In this document: in pieces, positions 52,969-63,179 of the stretch | Position numbering within the stretch: the first letter of the stretch is position 1 | How the letters are laid out: the number at the start of each line of letters is the position of its first letter | From: UBA1206 sp050953105 | Lineage (GTDB): Bacteria > Bacillota > Clostridia > Oscillospirales > CAG-382 | Direction: 5' to 3' | Length of the DNA stretch: 64,000 bases | Assembly (NCBI GenBank): GCA_050953105.1 | Contig: JBMNMA010000001.1 | Coordinates: 124,001 to 188,000 of the forward strand | Position numbers and translations under genes: made by a program | The notes under the pieces: model-generated | What the model was told of the DNA's origin: nothing | What the model saw: the letters and a program-made list of their open reading frames with translations, nothing else | Databases searched by the model: none

Positions 52969-54285
52969 TCATTCCTCCCTGTCATTTACCGAGATTGTTA
53001 CCGAATAATCGCCGCTGGGGAACACGCCGTTGAGCAAGCCAGGCTCGGCTTCGTTTAAAATAATTTCTATCGGAACAAGATAGGTTTTTCCGCTTTCCAG
53101 GGCCATGTTTTCAAGGTTTATCACCGCTTTGAAGGAGGTTTGGGTAAGGGTGATAATGGGTTCATACGGACCCATGAACTTTATATTGAGGTTGGGGGTT
53201 ATTATGGTTATTTCCTTGTCAGCGGGGGCGTTTATAATTTCGCACACCGCAGAGGAGGAAGCCGCCACATAGCGGTGAACGATATCGTTGAAGGTTATTT
53301 TAGCGGTAATATACTGCTGTCCGCTAAGGCATTCTATGCCGGTGGGGAGGACAAGCTGTTTTATTACCGTGTCGGAGGTGAGGGTGTTTTCGGCAATGTT
53401 TATCTTAACCTCGGTAAAGCCCTCAAAATCCTCCACCAGTCCCCTGACGGTAATGTAGTTGTCCGAAAGGGTGATATTGGCCACGTCGGTGGAAAAATAG
53501 CCCCCTACGAAATAAACCCTGACGGGTATGTTAACCGTCTTGTAAACGGGAAGGCTTACGGTAACCGAAGTATCCTTTAAGGTTATATAGCTGTTTGTTA
53601 TTTTATTGTTGCTTGAATCATAAAGGGTGACGGTGGTGTTGAATTTAGTGGAATGGGTAAGGTTACCGGGATGAATTACCCCGTAGGCGTAGGAAATTTT
53701 AGAAATTTCCGACTGTGGGCCTTCCACCGTAACCGTAACGGGAGATGTGGCGAAATCCCCCACCGAATAGCCCGATTCAAGGGTGTAGTCGGCAATGTCT
53801 ATTTTAACGGGTATTTCCGCCGCCACGTTTTTGTCTATGAATATGACAGCCGATTCAAGGCTTTTATCTTTTACTGTTATCTGATTTTCGTTTTTTACCG
53901 TAACGTTTATGGGCAGGGTGTTGTTGCCCGGAGTGGTAACTCCGGATACATCCACAAATGCCTTTATATCACTTGACCTTAGCTTGTTTATCTCGGTCTG
54001 GGTTCCCGAAAGGGTTACTTTAATGGAAAAGCCGAAATCGGATATAACGGTATATCCCATGGTTTCCCTAAGTTCCCATACTCCCTCTACCGTTACGGGA
54101 ACGTCGAATTCCTTTTCATAGTAGGGAGAATCATAACCCAAAACGTAAAACCACAAAAGAAGTGCCGAGACAAAGGCAAACAGCATTACAAAAAAGGTAT
54201 AAACCCTCTTTTTACCGGGGGTTTTTTCAAGTATTATTCCCTTTGCTATACCTTCATGGCGGGGGATGTTTTGATTTTTATTCAT
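52969..54285 (-). CDS. cdaR: YbbR-repeat protein CdaR
   Basis: 438 residues from ATG 54285, which overlaps the cdaA stop. One N-terminal membrane helix (about 24-45) anchors a secreted chain of four YbbR beta repeats (FDVPVTVEG, AEIPVKIDI, VNIPVRVYF patterns). CdaR regulates the membrane diadenylate cyclase CdaA from outside the cell. The pairing is conserved in Firmicutes; the usual third gene glmM is not here. Confidence 0.92.
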   Translation of the reverse strand: MNKNQNIPRHEGIAKGIILEKTPGKKRVYTFFVMLFAFVSALLLWFYVLGYDSPYYEKEFDVPVTVEGVWELRETMGYTVISDFGFSIKVTLSGTQTEINKLRSSDIKAFVDVSGVTTPGNNTLPINVTVKNENQITVKDKSLESAVIFIDKNVAAEIPVKIDIADYTLESGYSVGDFATSPVTVTVEGPQSEISKISYAYGVIHPGNLTHSTKFNTTVTLYDSSNNKITNSYITLKDTSVTVSLPVYKTVNIPVRVYFVGGYFSTDVANITLSDNYITVRGLVEDFEGFTEVKINIAENTLTSDTVIKQLVLPTGIECLSGQQYITAKITFNDIVHRYVAASSSAVCEIINAPADKEITIITPNLNIKFMGPYEPIITLTQTSFKAVINLENMALESGKTYLVPIEIILNEAEPGLLNGVFPSGDYSVTISVNDREE

Positions 54286-55144
54286 CGAAACCGTCCTCCC
54301 CGTCTCCGTCACGCCTGCCGAAAAGCCGCTCTTTAACGCTGCGGTGCTCGTTTTCCTTTATAAGCAGGGTGGTTAAAAACTGTTCAAGCTCGTTACGGTT
54401 GAAGCCGCGTTTTAATTCTCCGTCTATGGCGACGCTTATTATCCCCGTTTCTTCACTTACGATAATGACTGTGGCATCGGAGTTTTCGGACATTCCTATA
54501 CCGGCACGGTGACGGGTGCCCAGGTCTTTAATAATATCCGGGTTTGTGGAAAGGGGGAGAAAACAGCCGGCGGCAAGGACACGAAGTCCCCGTATAACCA
54601 CGGCGCCGTCATGAAGGGGGGCTTTGTCGTAAAATATGTTGCCGAGCAGGAATGATGATATTTGAGCGTCAATATATGTGCCTGTTTTAATAACGTCCCC
54701 CAGCTTGGTGGAGCCCTCTAACACTATAAGCGCGCCGGTGCGGGAGTTGGACAGGTTTTCCACCGCATAGCAGATTTCGCCGATTGCGGCCTTATACTGG
54801 GACACCGACGATTTGTCAAGCTTTCCCTTAAAGCCTTTGAGGGATTCGCCCCCCATCTTTTCAAGCATACTTCTAAGTTCCGGCTGGAACACTATAAGCA
54901 AAGCAATAAGGCCTACGTTCACCACCGCTTCAAGAATAAAGCGGGTGGCCCGCATTTCGAAAAGGTTGCTTATGAAAAGCATTATAAGTATAAGGATAAC
55001 GCCCAAGGCAAGCTTGCCCGCCCGGCGTTCCCTTACGAATTTGAAAAGATAGTAAAAGACGAACGCAACTATGAGTATGTCGAAAATATCGGCTATACCC
55101 ACCGAACCCAACTGGTTTATGATGTAATGAAAATCAAAAAACAC
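54278..55144 (-). CDS. cdaA: Membrane diadenylate cyclase CdaA
   Basis: 288 residues from a GTG at 55144, chosen because GGAGGG ends seven bases before it; the upstream TTG at 55162 overlaps that site. Three membrane helices (about 10-95) precede the DisA_N domain with both catalytic motifs, DGAVVIRG near 190 and TRHRAGIGMSE near 223. It makes c-di-AMP, controlling potassium and wall homeostasis. Confidence 0.95.
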   Translation of the reverse strand: MFFDFHYIINQLGSVGIADIFDILIVAFVFYYLFKFVRERRAGKLALGVILILIMLFISNLFEMRATRFILEAVVNVGLIALLIVFQPELRSMLEKMGGESLKGFKGKLDKSSVSQYKAAIGEICYAVENLSNSRTGALIVLEGSTKLGDVIKTGTYIDAQISSFLLGNIFYDKAPLHDGAVVIRGLRVLAAGCFLPLSTNPDIIKDLGTRHRAGIGMSENSDATVIIVSEETGIISVAIDGELKRGFNRNELEQFLTTLLIKENEHRSVKERLFGRRDGDGEDGFDE

Positions 55145-55218
55145 CTGTCGTCCCTCCGGCAAACATACGCCTTTTATCAGGCATTATGTTTATTTAATAA
55201 GGATAGCATACACGGTTA

Positions 55219-55821
55219 TTATTTGTCAAGGCATAACATTTTAATAAATTTTTCGACAGAACGGCCTCTGTGGCTGACGGTATTTTTTTCATTTGTGTCA
55301 AGCTGGGCAAAGGTTTTGCCTAAAGGAGGATAATAAAACACCGGATCGTAGCCGAAGGTGCCGTCCCCCCGCCGTTCACGCAAAATTATACCTTCACATT
55401 CCCCTCTGGCGGTGATACATTCCCGCCCGTCCGGAAAAGCGCAGCAGAATACCGAAACAAACCTGGCTGTCCGTTTTTCGTCGGGGACGTTTTCAAGTTC
55501 GGAAAGCAGAAGGCTTATTTTTTCGTCGTAGCTTGTGTTTTCGCCGCCGTAGCGGGCGGAATACACCCCGGGCCGGCCGCCTAAGGCGTCCACCTCAAGG
55601 CCGGAATCGTCGGCAAAGGTGATAAGCCCGGTGTGCTTGCATACAGTTATGGCTTTGATTCTGGCATTTTCCTCAAAGGTGAATCCGGTTTCGGCCACAT
55701 CGCCCTCAAAGCCGGCGTCTTTCATTGAAACAAAGGTATATTTGTCCCCGAAATGCTTTGTAAAAATAGCGGTTAGCTCTTGAATTTTATGATTGTTTTG
55801 GGTGGCAAGGACAATTTTCAT
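55219..55821 (-). CDS. rdgB: XTP/dITP diphosphatase (RdgB/HAM1)
   Basis: 200 residues. LATQNNHKIQELTAIF near the N-terminus, FADDSGLEVDALGG around 70 and SHRGRS near the end are the HAM1 hallmarks. It removes deaminated purine nucleotides. It sits two bases after ftsY, which gives it almost no spacer and suggests translational coupling. Confidence 0.96.
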   Translation of the reverse strand: MKIVLATQNNHKIQELTAIFTKHFGDKYTFVSMKDAGFEGDVAETGFTFEENARIKAITVCKHTGLITFADDSGLEVDALGGRPGVYSARYGGENTSYDEKISLLLSELENVPDEKRTARFVSVFCCAFPDGRECITARGECEGIILRERRGDGTFGYDPVFYYPPLGKTFAQLDTNEKNTVSHRGRSVEKFIKMLCLDK

Positions 55822-55823
55822 GG

Positions 55824-56729
55824 TTATTCCTCAAACATGGCGTTTACAAAATCCCGGCCGGAGAAGGGTTGAAGGTCGTCTATGCCCTCCCCAACGCCTA
55901 TTAACTTAACGGGTATGCCCAGCATATGGCGGATGGCAAGGACTATGCCTCCCTTGGCGGTGCCGTCAAGCTTGGTAAGGACAATGCCGTCCACGTTTAC
56001 GGCCTTGGTAAACTCCCTTGCCTGAATAAGACCGTTCTGCCCGGTAACCGCATCTAAAACAAGCAGGGTTTCCCGGTTGGCGTCGGGCCATTCCCGGGAA
56101 ATTACCCGGTTTATTTTTGAAAGCTCGTCTATAAGATTCTTTTTATTGTGAAGTCTGCCGGCGGTGTCTACTATAAGCACGTCAGCGTTTTGCTTTTTGG
56201 CGGCGTTACAGGCGTCAAACACCACTGCCGCAGGGTCGGCACCCTCCGACTGGCTTATCATTGGGACATTTACCCGACCTGCCCACACCTTAAGCTGCTC
56301 GATGGCGGCGGCCCGGAAGGTGTCAGCGCCGCAAAGCACAACGCTTTTGCCCTGGCTGGCAAGCAGGTTTGAGATTTTGCCTATGGAGGTGGTTTTGCCC
56401 ACCCCGTTTACCCCCACCACAAGAAGGACTGTTTTGCTGTTAACATTCAAGGGAACGTCCTCGCCTATCATGTCAAACAGGATGCTTTTAAATTCCTCCC
56501 TGGCGGCGGTAATTTCTTTTATTTTCTTTTCCTTTAGGCTTCCTTTAAGCCTTTCGACTATTTCGCCGGAGGCTTCAACCCCCACGTCTGACGATACAAG
56601 CAGGTCGAACAGCTCTTCGTAAAAATCATCGTCAACCTTGTCGGTTGAGGAAAACAGGGCGTTTACAGGCTTTATAAGCAAGTCCTTGGTTTTTTTAAGA
56701 CCTGATTTGAGTTTGTCGAAAAATCCCAT
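55824..56729 (-). CDS. ftsY: Signal recognition particle receptor FtsY
   Basis: 301 residues: short N domain, then the G domain with GVNGVGKTTSIGK (about 105), VDTAGR and TKLDGTAKGG. The acidic A domain of E. coli FtsY is absent, as usual in Firmicutes. It docks ribosome-SRP complexes at the membrane. It follows smc by 24 bases, the common smc-ftsY order. Confidence 0.97.
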   Translation of the reverse strand: MGFFDKLKSGLKKTKDLLIKPVNALFSSTDKVDDDFYEELFDLLVSSDVGVEASGEIVERLKGSLKEKKIKEITAAREEFKSILFDMIGEDVPLNVNSKTVLLVVGVNGVGKTTSIGKISNLLASQGKSVVLCGADTFRAAAIEQLKVWAGRVNVPMISQSEGADPAAVVFDACNAAKKQNADVLIVDTAGRLHNKKNLIDELSKINRVISREWPDANRETLLVLDAVTGQNGLIQAREFTKAVNVDGIVLTKLDGTAKGGIVLAIRHMLGIPVKLIGVGEGIDDLQPFSGRDFVNAMFEE

Positions 56730-56753
56730 TTTATGTCCTTTCGTAAATAATTC

Positions 56754-59700
56754 TTATTTATCCCCGTTGGTGAATTCCTTAATCTTTTCACCCAGTGTGT
56801 CAAGGTCAAGGCGGAGGTATTCCGAAACCCCTTTCTCACGCATTGTTATGCCGTATAGGGTGTCGGCCCGTTCCATGGTGCCGCGACGGTGGGTTATAAG
56901 TATAAACTGGGTTTTGCCGCAGTGGTCTTTTATGTAGTCCATTAACTTCAGTGTGTTAACCTCGTCTAAGGCGGCTTCGATTTCGTCGAAGATGCAGAAT
57001 GGTGAAGGGTTAATTTCCTGCAACGCCAGATACAATGCTATGGCGGCAAAGGCCTGCTCGCCGCCCGAAAGGAGGGTTATCGACCGTATTGCTTTTCCCG
57101 GCGGGCGGATGACTATATCTATGCCGCATTCCAGGGGTTTTGAAGGATCGGTAAGCTCCAGTCTGGCAAATCCCCCTTCGAAAAGTTCGGAAAACACCTT
57201 GCCGAAGGTGCGGTTTATGTTATCGAAGGTTTCGATAAAGGTTTTTTCCATGGTGGCCTCAAGGCGGGAAATTTCGGCATCAAGCTTTCTGCGGGTGCGG
57301 TTTAAGTCGTCGGTCTGGGCCTTTAAAAAGTCCCGTCTTACCTTTAATTCCTCGTATTCCTCAACGGCCTTTAGGTTTATTGCCCCCATGGCCCTTATTT
57401 TTGCCTTAACCGTATTAAGACGGCTGGGCATTTTGTCCCGCTGTTCAAGCGGCAGGCGGAATTCCTCCGCCGCAGAATAGGTAAGCTCGTATTCCTCCCA
57501 CATACGGGAGAGAATTTCGTCGTATTCCTCCCTTGACGATTTTTGGGTGGTTTCAAGCTTTGTATAGCTTTCAAAGGCCTGTTCCCGTCTTATCTGGGCG
57601 AACTTAAGGCGGGACCGCCTTTCGGGCAGCGCCTTTTCCCGTTCGTCAAGCCTGTGGTCAATCTGGGCCTTTTCGGCGTTGATTTCTTTTATTTTAACAT
57701 TATACTCGGCGATTTTTATAGCGTTTTCTGCCGAGGTGGCTTCATTTTCTTTTAAAATATTTTCGCATTCGGCAATTTCCCCTGCGATTTCCCCAAGACG
57801 TTCCTTTTCATCTGCAAGGCGGTCGTTTAACTCGTCAAGCTTATCTTTAATGGAGTTAACCCTGGCGTTAACCGCTACCAGCTCAAGGCTTATTGCCGAA
57901 TTTTTTTCCTTTATTCCCTCAGCCTTGCTGCTTATGGCTTTAAGTTCCTCGTCGGCCTTGCTTGCTTCTGCCTGGGCTTGCGAAATTATAAAGCGCAACT
58001 TATCAGCCAAGGTTTCAAGTGAGCTAAGCTTAGACGCAAGGCTTTCCCGTTCGCTTTCCCCTGCGGTGCGGTAGGAAATAAGATCTTTATACTTAATTTC
58101 CTCTTCGCCATAAACGGCGGCAGCGTGGGAAAACAGATTTTTAACCGAATCATACTGGCTGTTTAATTCATCCAGCCGGGCGTTAAGAGAAGAAATTTCG
58201 CCTGAAAGATTTTCGCTTTCTTTTTCGGCGTTTCGCCTTTTAAGCTGAAAGTCTAAAAGCTTTTCGTTGATTTTGGAAATTTCCTCGTCAAGCTTTTCAA
58301 TATCTGAATTCCTGGTGAATATCCCCACCTTTTTCTGGGGGGAACCGCCGGTATAGGAGCCGCCGGCGTTAATTATCTGCCCGTCAATGGTTACGATTTT
58401 TATAGAGTAATTGCATTTTCTTGCCATTACCGAGGCTTTTTCGATATCCCCGGCAATAACCGTTCTGCCAAGCAGGTCGTCAGCGATACCCTTATACATA
58501 TCGTCGCAGGCCACCAGGTCTGAGGCTATGCCGATAAAGCCGGGCAGGTCTTTTATTTTTGAAACGTCACACCGTCTGCCCTTAACCGTGTCAAGGGGGA
58601 GAAGGGTTATACGCCCTCCGCCGGTGGCTTTAAGGTGATTTATCGCCGCCTTGGCGTCGGTTTCGCTGCCGGCTACGATAAACTGAACTGCACCCCCCAA
58701 GGCGGTTTCAATGGCCACAACATATTCCCCTTCGGTGGAAAGAAGGGATGCCACGGTGCCCCGAAGGTCAATGGGCCGGTTACCAACCCGTATTTTACCC
58801 TCAGAGGCCTGGCGCATTACGGTTTTAACCGAGTCGGAGTAGCCTTCAAACAGCCGTTCAAGGCGATTTAGCGCTGCCCGCTGCTCTTCTGCTGCAGCAG
58901 CATTAACCTTAAGGGATGAAATTTCCCGATCATAGGTCGCTTTGTTTATTTCAAGGGCCTTTTGCTTTGAAACAAGTTCGTTTATTTGATTTTTTATTTG
59001 GGTTATTTCAAGGTTAAGCTCTTTTTCCCGGCTTCCAAGGTTATCCCTTTCGGCTTTTAACTGTTCAAGCCTTTGGGAGGACTGCTTTAACCTTTCCGAA
59101 TTGCCTTCTGAATTCTTTTCGGACGCCAAAATTAAGGTTTTTAAAGAAAGGGCTTCGGCTAAAACCTGATTAAGCTTTTCGGTGGCCTGGCTTACATTTT
59201 CAAGCTCTTTTTCTTTTGTCTGTAAAACCGAAATGCCGGGGGACATTATTTTGTCCCGTTCGGCTGAAAGGGATATGCTTTCGGCGTTTAGTTTTTCATA
59301 TAAAGCCGTAGCATCCTCAAGGTCTTTGGTGTTGGCGGCTATTTGCTCGCCGATAAGTGAAGTCCGGCCGGATACCAGGTCGGATTCCCGCTTTAGGCTT
59401 TGAATTTTTTCTATGTAATGGGCCTTGTCGTTTTCAAACACCGAATTTTGCCGGACAAGCTCGGAAATGCGTAAATTAAGGTCGGAAAGGGTGGTTTCAA
59501 GTTCCGATTTGCGGCGCATAAGGGCATAGCCCTGATTGGTAAACTCCTCTTCCTCTTTTTCAAGGGTGGCAAGTTCATCGGTGGCAAGGTCAAGTTCAAG
59601 CCTTGAGGCGGCAAGCAGCTTTTCGCTGTTGTCAAGGCTTTCCCGCAAGGCGTCGGCTTTTTCAAGCCAGATGGTTATTTCAAGCTCCTTTTTTTCCTTG

Positions 59701-60428
59701 GCCAGCACCAGATATTTTTTTGCGTTTTCGGCCTCTTTTGCCAATGGCTCTACCCGGTTTTCCACTTCGGTAAGGATGTCGTTTATTCTTTCAAGGTTGG
59801 CGTCGGTGTCTTTTAGCTTTCTTTCGGCTTCAAGCTTTTTGTAGCGGAACTTGCTTATGCCTGAAGCTTCTTCGAATATCGACCGCCTTTCGTCCCCCTT
59901 AACCGACAGCACTTCGGCTATTTTGCCCTGGCCGATTACCGAATAGCCCTCCCGGCCTATGCCGGTGTCGTAAAACAGCTCGTAAACGTCCTTTAGGCGG
60001 ACCTGCTTTTTGTTTATGTAATATTCGCTTTCGCCCGAACGGTAGTATTTACGGGTTATAACAAATTCCTCGGCGTCGGAAAGTCTTATTTTCGGCATAA
60101 CGTCGGGGACATCATTTGCCTTCTGCCCGTCGTCTTCGCCGTCCTTGGATATAGACTTGAATTCCTCGGCGGTGTCGAGGTAAAGGGAAACCGATGCGTA
60201 GTTTGCGGCGGGGCGTTTTTCGGTGCCGTTGAAAATAACGTCCTCCATCCGGCTCCCCCGCAGGGATTTAACCGACATTTCACCCAGCACCCATCTAATG
60301 GCGTCGCTTATATTGCTTTTGCCCGAACCGTTGGGGCCTATAACGGCGGTTATGCCCCCCTCGAAGGTCATTTTGGTTTTTTCGGGGAAGGATTTAAAAC
60401 CCTGCATTTCAATGGCTTTGAGCTTCAA
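56754..60428 (-). CDS. smc: Chromosome segregation ATPase SMC
   Basis: 1224 residues. Walker A GPNGSGKSNI at about 32-41, long coiled coils (about 170-500 and 665-1010), hinge domain (about 510-655) and C-terminal head with LLSGGEQAFAAIALYLA and FCIFDEIEAALDEVN. Full length and intact. It condenses and segregates chromosomes with ScpA/B. It lies between a radical SAM gene and ftsY. Confidence 0.98.
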   Translation of the reverse strand: MKLKAIEMQGFKSFPEKTKMTFEGGITAVIGPNGSGKSNISDAIRWVLGEMSVKSLRGSRMEDVIFNGTEKRPAANYASVSLYLDTAEEFKSISKDGEDDGQKANDVPDVMPKIRLSDAEEFVITRKYYRSGESEYYINKKQVRLKDVYELFYDTGIGREGYSVIGQGKIAEVLSVKGDERRSIFEEASGISKFRYKKLEAERKLKDTDANLERINDILTEVENRVEPLAKEAENAKKYLVLAKEKKELEITIWLEKADALRESLDNSEKLLAASRLELDLATDELATLEKEEEEFTNQGYALMRRKSELETTLSDLNLRISELVRQNSVFENDKAHYIEKIQSLKRESDLVSGRTSLIGEQIAANTKDLEDATALYEKLNAESISLSAERDKIMSPGISVLQTKEKELENVSQATEKLNQVLAEALSLKTLILASEKNSEGNSERLKQSSQRLEQLKAERDNLGSREKELNLEITQIKNQINELVSKQKALEINKATYDREISSLKVNAAAAEEQRAALNRLERLFEGYSDSVKTVMRQASEGKIRVGNRPIDLRGTVASLLSTEGEYVVAIETALGGAVQFIVAGSETDAKAAINHLKATGGGRITLLPLDTVKGRRCDVSKIKDLPGFIGIASDLVACDDMYKGIADDLLGRTVIAGDIEKASVMARKCNYSIKIVTIDGQIINAGGSYTGGSPQKKVGIFTRNSDIEKLDEEISKINEKLLDFQLKRRNAEKESENLSGEISSLNARLDELNSQYDSVKNLFSHAAAVYGEEEIKYKDLISYRTAGESERESLASKLSSLETLADKLRFIISQAQAEASKADEELKAISSKAEGIKEKNSAISLELVAVNARVNSIKDKLDELNDRLADEKERLGEIAGEIAECENILKENEATSAENAIKIAEYNVKIKEINAEKAQIDHRLDEREKALPERRSRLKFAQIRREQAFESYTKLETTQKSSREEYDEILSRMWEEYELTYSAAEEFRLPLEQRDKMPSRLNTVKAKIRAMGAINLKAVEEYEELKVRRDFLKAQTDDLNRTRRKLDAEISRLEATMEKTFIETFDNINRTFGKVFSELFEGGFARLELTDPSKPLECGIDIVIRPPGKAIRSITLLSGGEQAFAAIALYLALQEINPSPFCIFDEIEAALDEVNTLKLMDYIKDHCGKTQFILITHRRGTMERADTLYGITMREKGVSEYLRLDLDTLGEKIKEFTNGDK

Positions 60429-60450
60429 AGTCTTGTTTTTCCTTTCCTGT

Positions 60451-61449
60451 TTACGTTGATAGTTTTACCTGGTATTTTTCAAGGCTGACGTCCTCGGTAA
60501 ATTTAATATGCCTGCCGTAAATTTCGATATACCGCCGGCGGTTTTTCCCCTTGTGGCCTATGCATTTTGAAAGCTCGCCTTTCGGTATTGAAACCGTAAT
60601 GGGATTACCGTCTGTGTCATTTATAAGGTCTTTGATTAAATTAAAATAAATTTCCCCTTCCACCAGCTCACCCATGGCGGGATGGTTGGCCCCGTAGGGG
60701 GATGAAGAAAGGTTTTCGGAGGAATGAAGGCCTATGCGTAAAATTTCTACGTTGTGTTTTATAAATACTTCCGCACAGGCAGCCGTGCGGATAATTGCGT
60801 CGTCGTCAGAAAGGGGGGAATATTCCCCCTTTTTAAGCATATTATACAAGGCTGTGTTTTCAAACACCACCGTGGGATAAATGCGGCTTGTCTTGGCACC
60901 GAAGGATACGATATCTTTTGCGGTTTGAATTTCACTGTCAAGTGTGGACAACGGAAGTCCCACCATCATCTGCCCGCCCAGCTCGAAGCCGTTTTTGTTT
61001 ATACACTCACAGGCTGCTTTTGATTGACTGGCAGTATGCCCCCGGTTTGAGGCGGACAGCACCCTGTTGTCGGTGGACTGGATTCCCAGCTCCACGGCGG
61101 TTACCCCGTAGTATTTAAGTATATCACATATCTCTTGGTTTACATAATCCGGTCTTGTGGAACAGCGTATTCCCTTAACCATTCCCCCGATGTATCCGGA
61201 CGCTGTTGTTAGCAGTTCGGTCATAAAATCCCGGTCGATTCCGGTAAAAGAGCCGCCGAAAAAGGCGATTTCAACCTCGCCTTCGGTAATTGTCGAAAGA
61301 CCGTTTTCAATGGTTTCCCTGACACGGATTAATTCCTGTTCCCGGTAGGGCAGGGCCTTTACGCCGGTGATTTTGGTTTGTGAGCAAAAAACACAGTCGT
61401 GGGGACAGCCGGTATGGGGGATAAATACGGGTATGTTTTTATGTTTCAT
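60451..61449 (-). CDS. Elp3-like radical SAM protein
   Basis: 332 residues from ATG 61449, overlapping the rnc end. Radical SAM cysteines in GCPHDCVFCSQ near residue 16; FFGGSFTG and STRPDYV follow, typical of Elp3-type SAM barrels without the acetyltransferase domain. A gene of this type lies beside rnc-smc in many Clostridia. Its substrate, perhaps tRNA, is not known. Confidence 0.88.
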   Translation of the reverse strand: MKHKNIPVFIPHTGCPHDCVFCSQTKITGVKALPYREQELIRVRETIENGLSTITEGEVEIAFFGGSFTGIDRDFMTELLTTASGYIGGMVKGIRCSTRPDYVNQEICDILKYYGVTAVELGIQSTDNRVLSASNRGHTASQSKAACECINKNGFELGGQMMVGLPLSTLDSEIQTAKDIVSFGAKTSRIYPTVVFENTALYNMLKKGEYSPLSDDDAIIRTAACAEVFIKHNVEILRIGLHSSENLSSSPYGANHPAMGELVEGEIYFNLIKDLINDTDGNPITVSIPKGELSKCIGHKGKNRRRYIEIYGRHIKFTEDVSLEKYQVKLST

Positions 61450-62167
61450 TTTCCGTATAAATTTCGCCGAAAAGTTCAAGGGCCTTTTTTGCCGCCTGCT
61501 GTTCGGCTTCTCGTTTGGATTTTCCCGTTCCCACGCCCAGCACGTTGGAATTCAGTCTTGCCTCTATGGTAAACCGCTTGTCGTGGGGAGGGCCTTCCTC
61601 GCTTATTAACACATATTCGAGTAATTCCTCCGGAGTTTCCTGGGCCAATCTTTGAAGGCGGGATTTGTAGTCCTCGGTTCCCTTTTTCATTGAAATTTTA
61701 GCGGCTTCGGCCACCTTGGGAAGGAGAAAATCCCTTGCCTTTTCTATTCCCCCGTCAAGGTAGACGGCGGCGATAAGGGCTTCGAAGGCATCCGACAGTA
61801 TGGATTTGCGCTTTCTGCCGTCAGATGCCTCCTCCCCTTTGCCAAGGAGGATATAGTCCCCCAATGAAATGCTTTTGGCAAAGCCGGCAAGGGTGGATTC
61901 GCACACCACCGCAGCACGGATTTTGGTTAAATCCCCTTCGTCAAAGGAGCGGTAGTTTTTATAGATATAGTCGGAAACTATAATGGAAAGCACCGAGTCG
62001 CCCAGAAATTCCAGCCGTTCGTTGGAGGGGAGGGCGCCCTCGGCGGTGCGGTTTTCGTTGCAGTAGGATGCATGGGTGAGGGCGTTTACAAGAAGGGATT
62101 TGTCGCCAAAGGTGTAGCCTATGGCTTTTTCAAGCTCACCGAAATCCTTAACCCTTCCCGTTTCCAT
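61439..62167 (-). CDS. rnc: Ribonuclease III
   Basis: 242 residues. The endonuclease signature NERLEFLGDSVLSIIV (about 48-63) and the catalytic DAFEALIAAVYLD (about 125-137) are intact; the C-terminal dsRBD (about 165-235) ends with KSKREAEQQAAKKALE. It cleaves double-stranded RNA and processes rRNA. It overlaps plsX by 20 bases. Confidence 0.97.
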   Translation of the reverse strand: METGRVKDFGELEKAIGYTFGDKSLLVNALTHASYCNENRTAEGALPSNERLEFLGDSVLSIIVSDYIYKNYRSFDEGDLTKIRAAVVCESTLAGFAKSISLGDYILLGKGEEASDGRKRKSILSDAFEALIAAVYLDGGIEKARDFLLPKVAEAAKISMKKGTEDYKSRLQRLAQETPEELLEYVLISEEGPPHDKRFTIEARLNSNVLGVGTGKSKREAEQQAAKKALELFGEIYTENET

Positions 62168-63179
62168 TGTCGTTCTCCTTTTCTTCCACGGCTTCGTATA
62201 TTCCCTCGGCGATTTTGCTTATAAGCCCGCTTTGATGGTAGTCCCTCGCCTGCCGTATAGTTGACATAATGCTTTTCGTCTCCGCCGAGCCGTGGCTTTT
62301 GATAACCGGCTTAGAAAGTCCCAGAAAGGGGGCGCCGCCGTATTCCCGGTGGTCTATGCGGTGCTTGAAGTCGGCCATGGAGTCTTTTATCATCAGTCCC
62401 GACAGACGGGTTACTGTATTTTTTTTGTAGATTTTTTTAAGGTTTGAAAGCAAAAACTGCCCCATACCCTCTATAAGCTTAAGGGCGATATTGCCGGTAA
62501 AGCCGTCGCATACCACCACGTCGCAGAAGTTGGCGGTAATGTCCCTTGCTTCGCAGTTGCCCACAAAGTTAAGGTTGGTTTCCTTTAATTTGACATAGGT
62601 TTCCCGATAGAGGGGGGTTCCCTTGGTTTCCTCGGTGCCGTTGTTTAACAAAGCCACCCGGGGGTTTGAAATCCCCATGACATACTGGCAATACAAACTG
62701 CCCATCTGGGCGAACTGGACCAGTATTTCGGGGGTAACGTCTATATTCGCCCCCGAATCCACTATAATAAAGGGATTTTCGAAGTTTATTATCGCTCCCA
62801 GCGCCGACCGGCGGATGCCCTTATGCCGTCTGACGATAAGGGTGGCGGCGGTATAAAGGGCACCGGTGTTGCCCGAGCTTATAAGCGCATCCCCTTTGCC
62901 GTCACGCAACAGTTCGCAGGCGACGCAAACCGAGGAGTTCCGCTTTTCCTTTTGAACCACCGAGGGGGAGTCGGTCATTTCCACCCATACGGGGGTGTGG
63001 ACCACTTCTATATTAAGGCCGCTTGTATCCAGCTTTGCCAGAATGGGATCTATCTGTTCCCGGTCACCGGCAAAGATAAGGTCCACATCATATTTTTTGG
63101 CACCCTCCACCGCACCGGTTACCATTGAGTAGGGGGCATTGTCCCCCCCCATTGCGTCAACTATTACCTTGGTTTTCAC
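62148..63179 (-). CDS. plsX: Phosphate acyltransferase PlsX
   Basis: 343 residues from the GTG at 63179, which gives the normal N-terminus (KVIVDAMGGDNAPYSMV). Its later motifs IVDSGANIDV and NGTEETKGTPLY match PlsX. It turns acyl-ACP into acyl-phosphate for phospholipid synthesis. The gene overlaps topA by 23 bases and rnc by 20; the usual acpP gene between plsX and rnc is missing. Confidence 0.94.
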   Translation of the reverse strand: MKTKVIVDAMGGDNAPYSMVTGAVEGAKKYDVDLIFAGDREQIDPILAKLDTSGLNIEVVHTPVWVEMTDSPSVVQKEKRNSSVCVACELLRDGKGDALISSGNTGALYTAATLIVRRHKGIRRSALGAIINFENPFIIVDSGANIDVTPEILVQFAQMGSLYCQYVMGISNPRVALLNNGTEETKGTPLYRETYVKLKETNLNFVGNCEARDITANFCDVVVCDGFTGNIALKLIEGMGQFLLSNLKKIYKKNTVTRLSGLMIKDSMADFKHRIDHREYGGAPFLGLSKPVIKSHGSAETKSIMSTIRQARDYHQSGLISKIAEGIYEAVEEKENDNGNGKG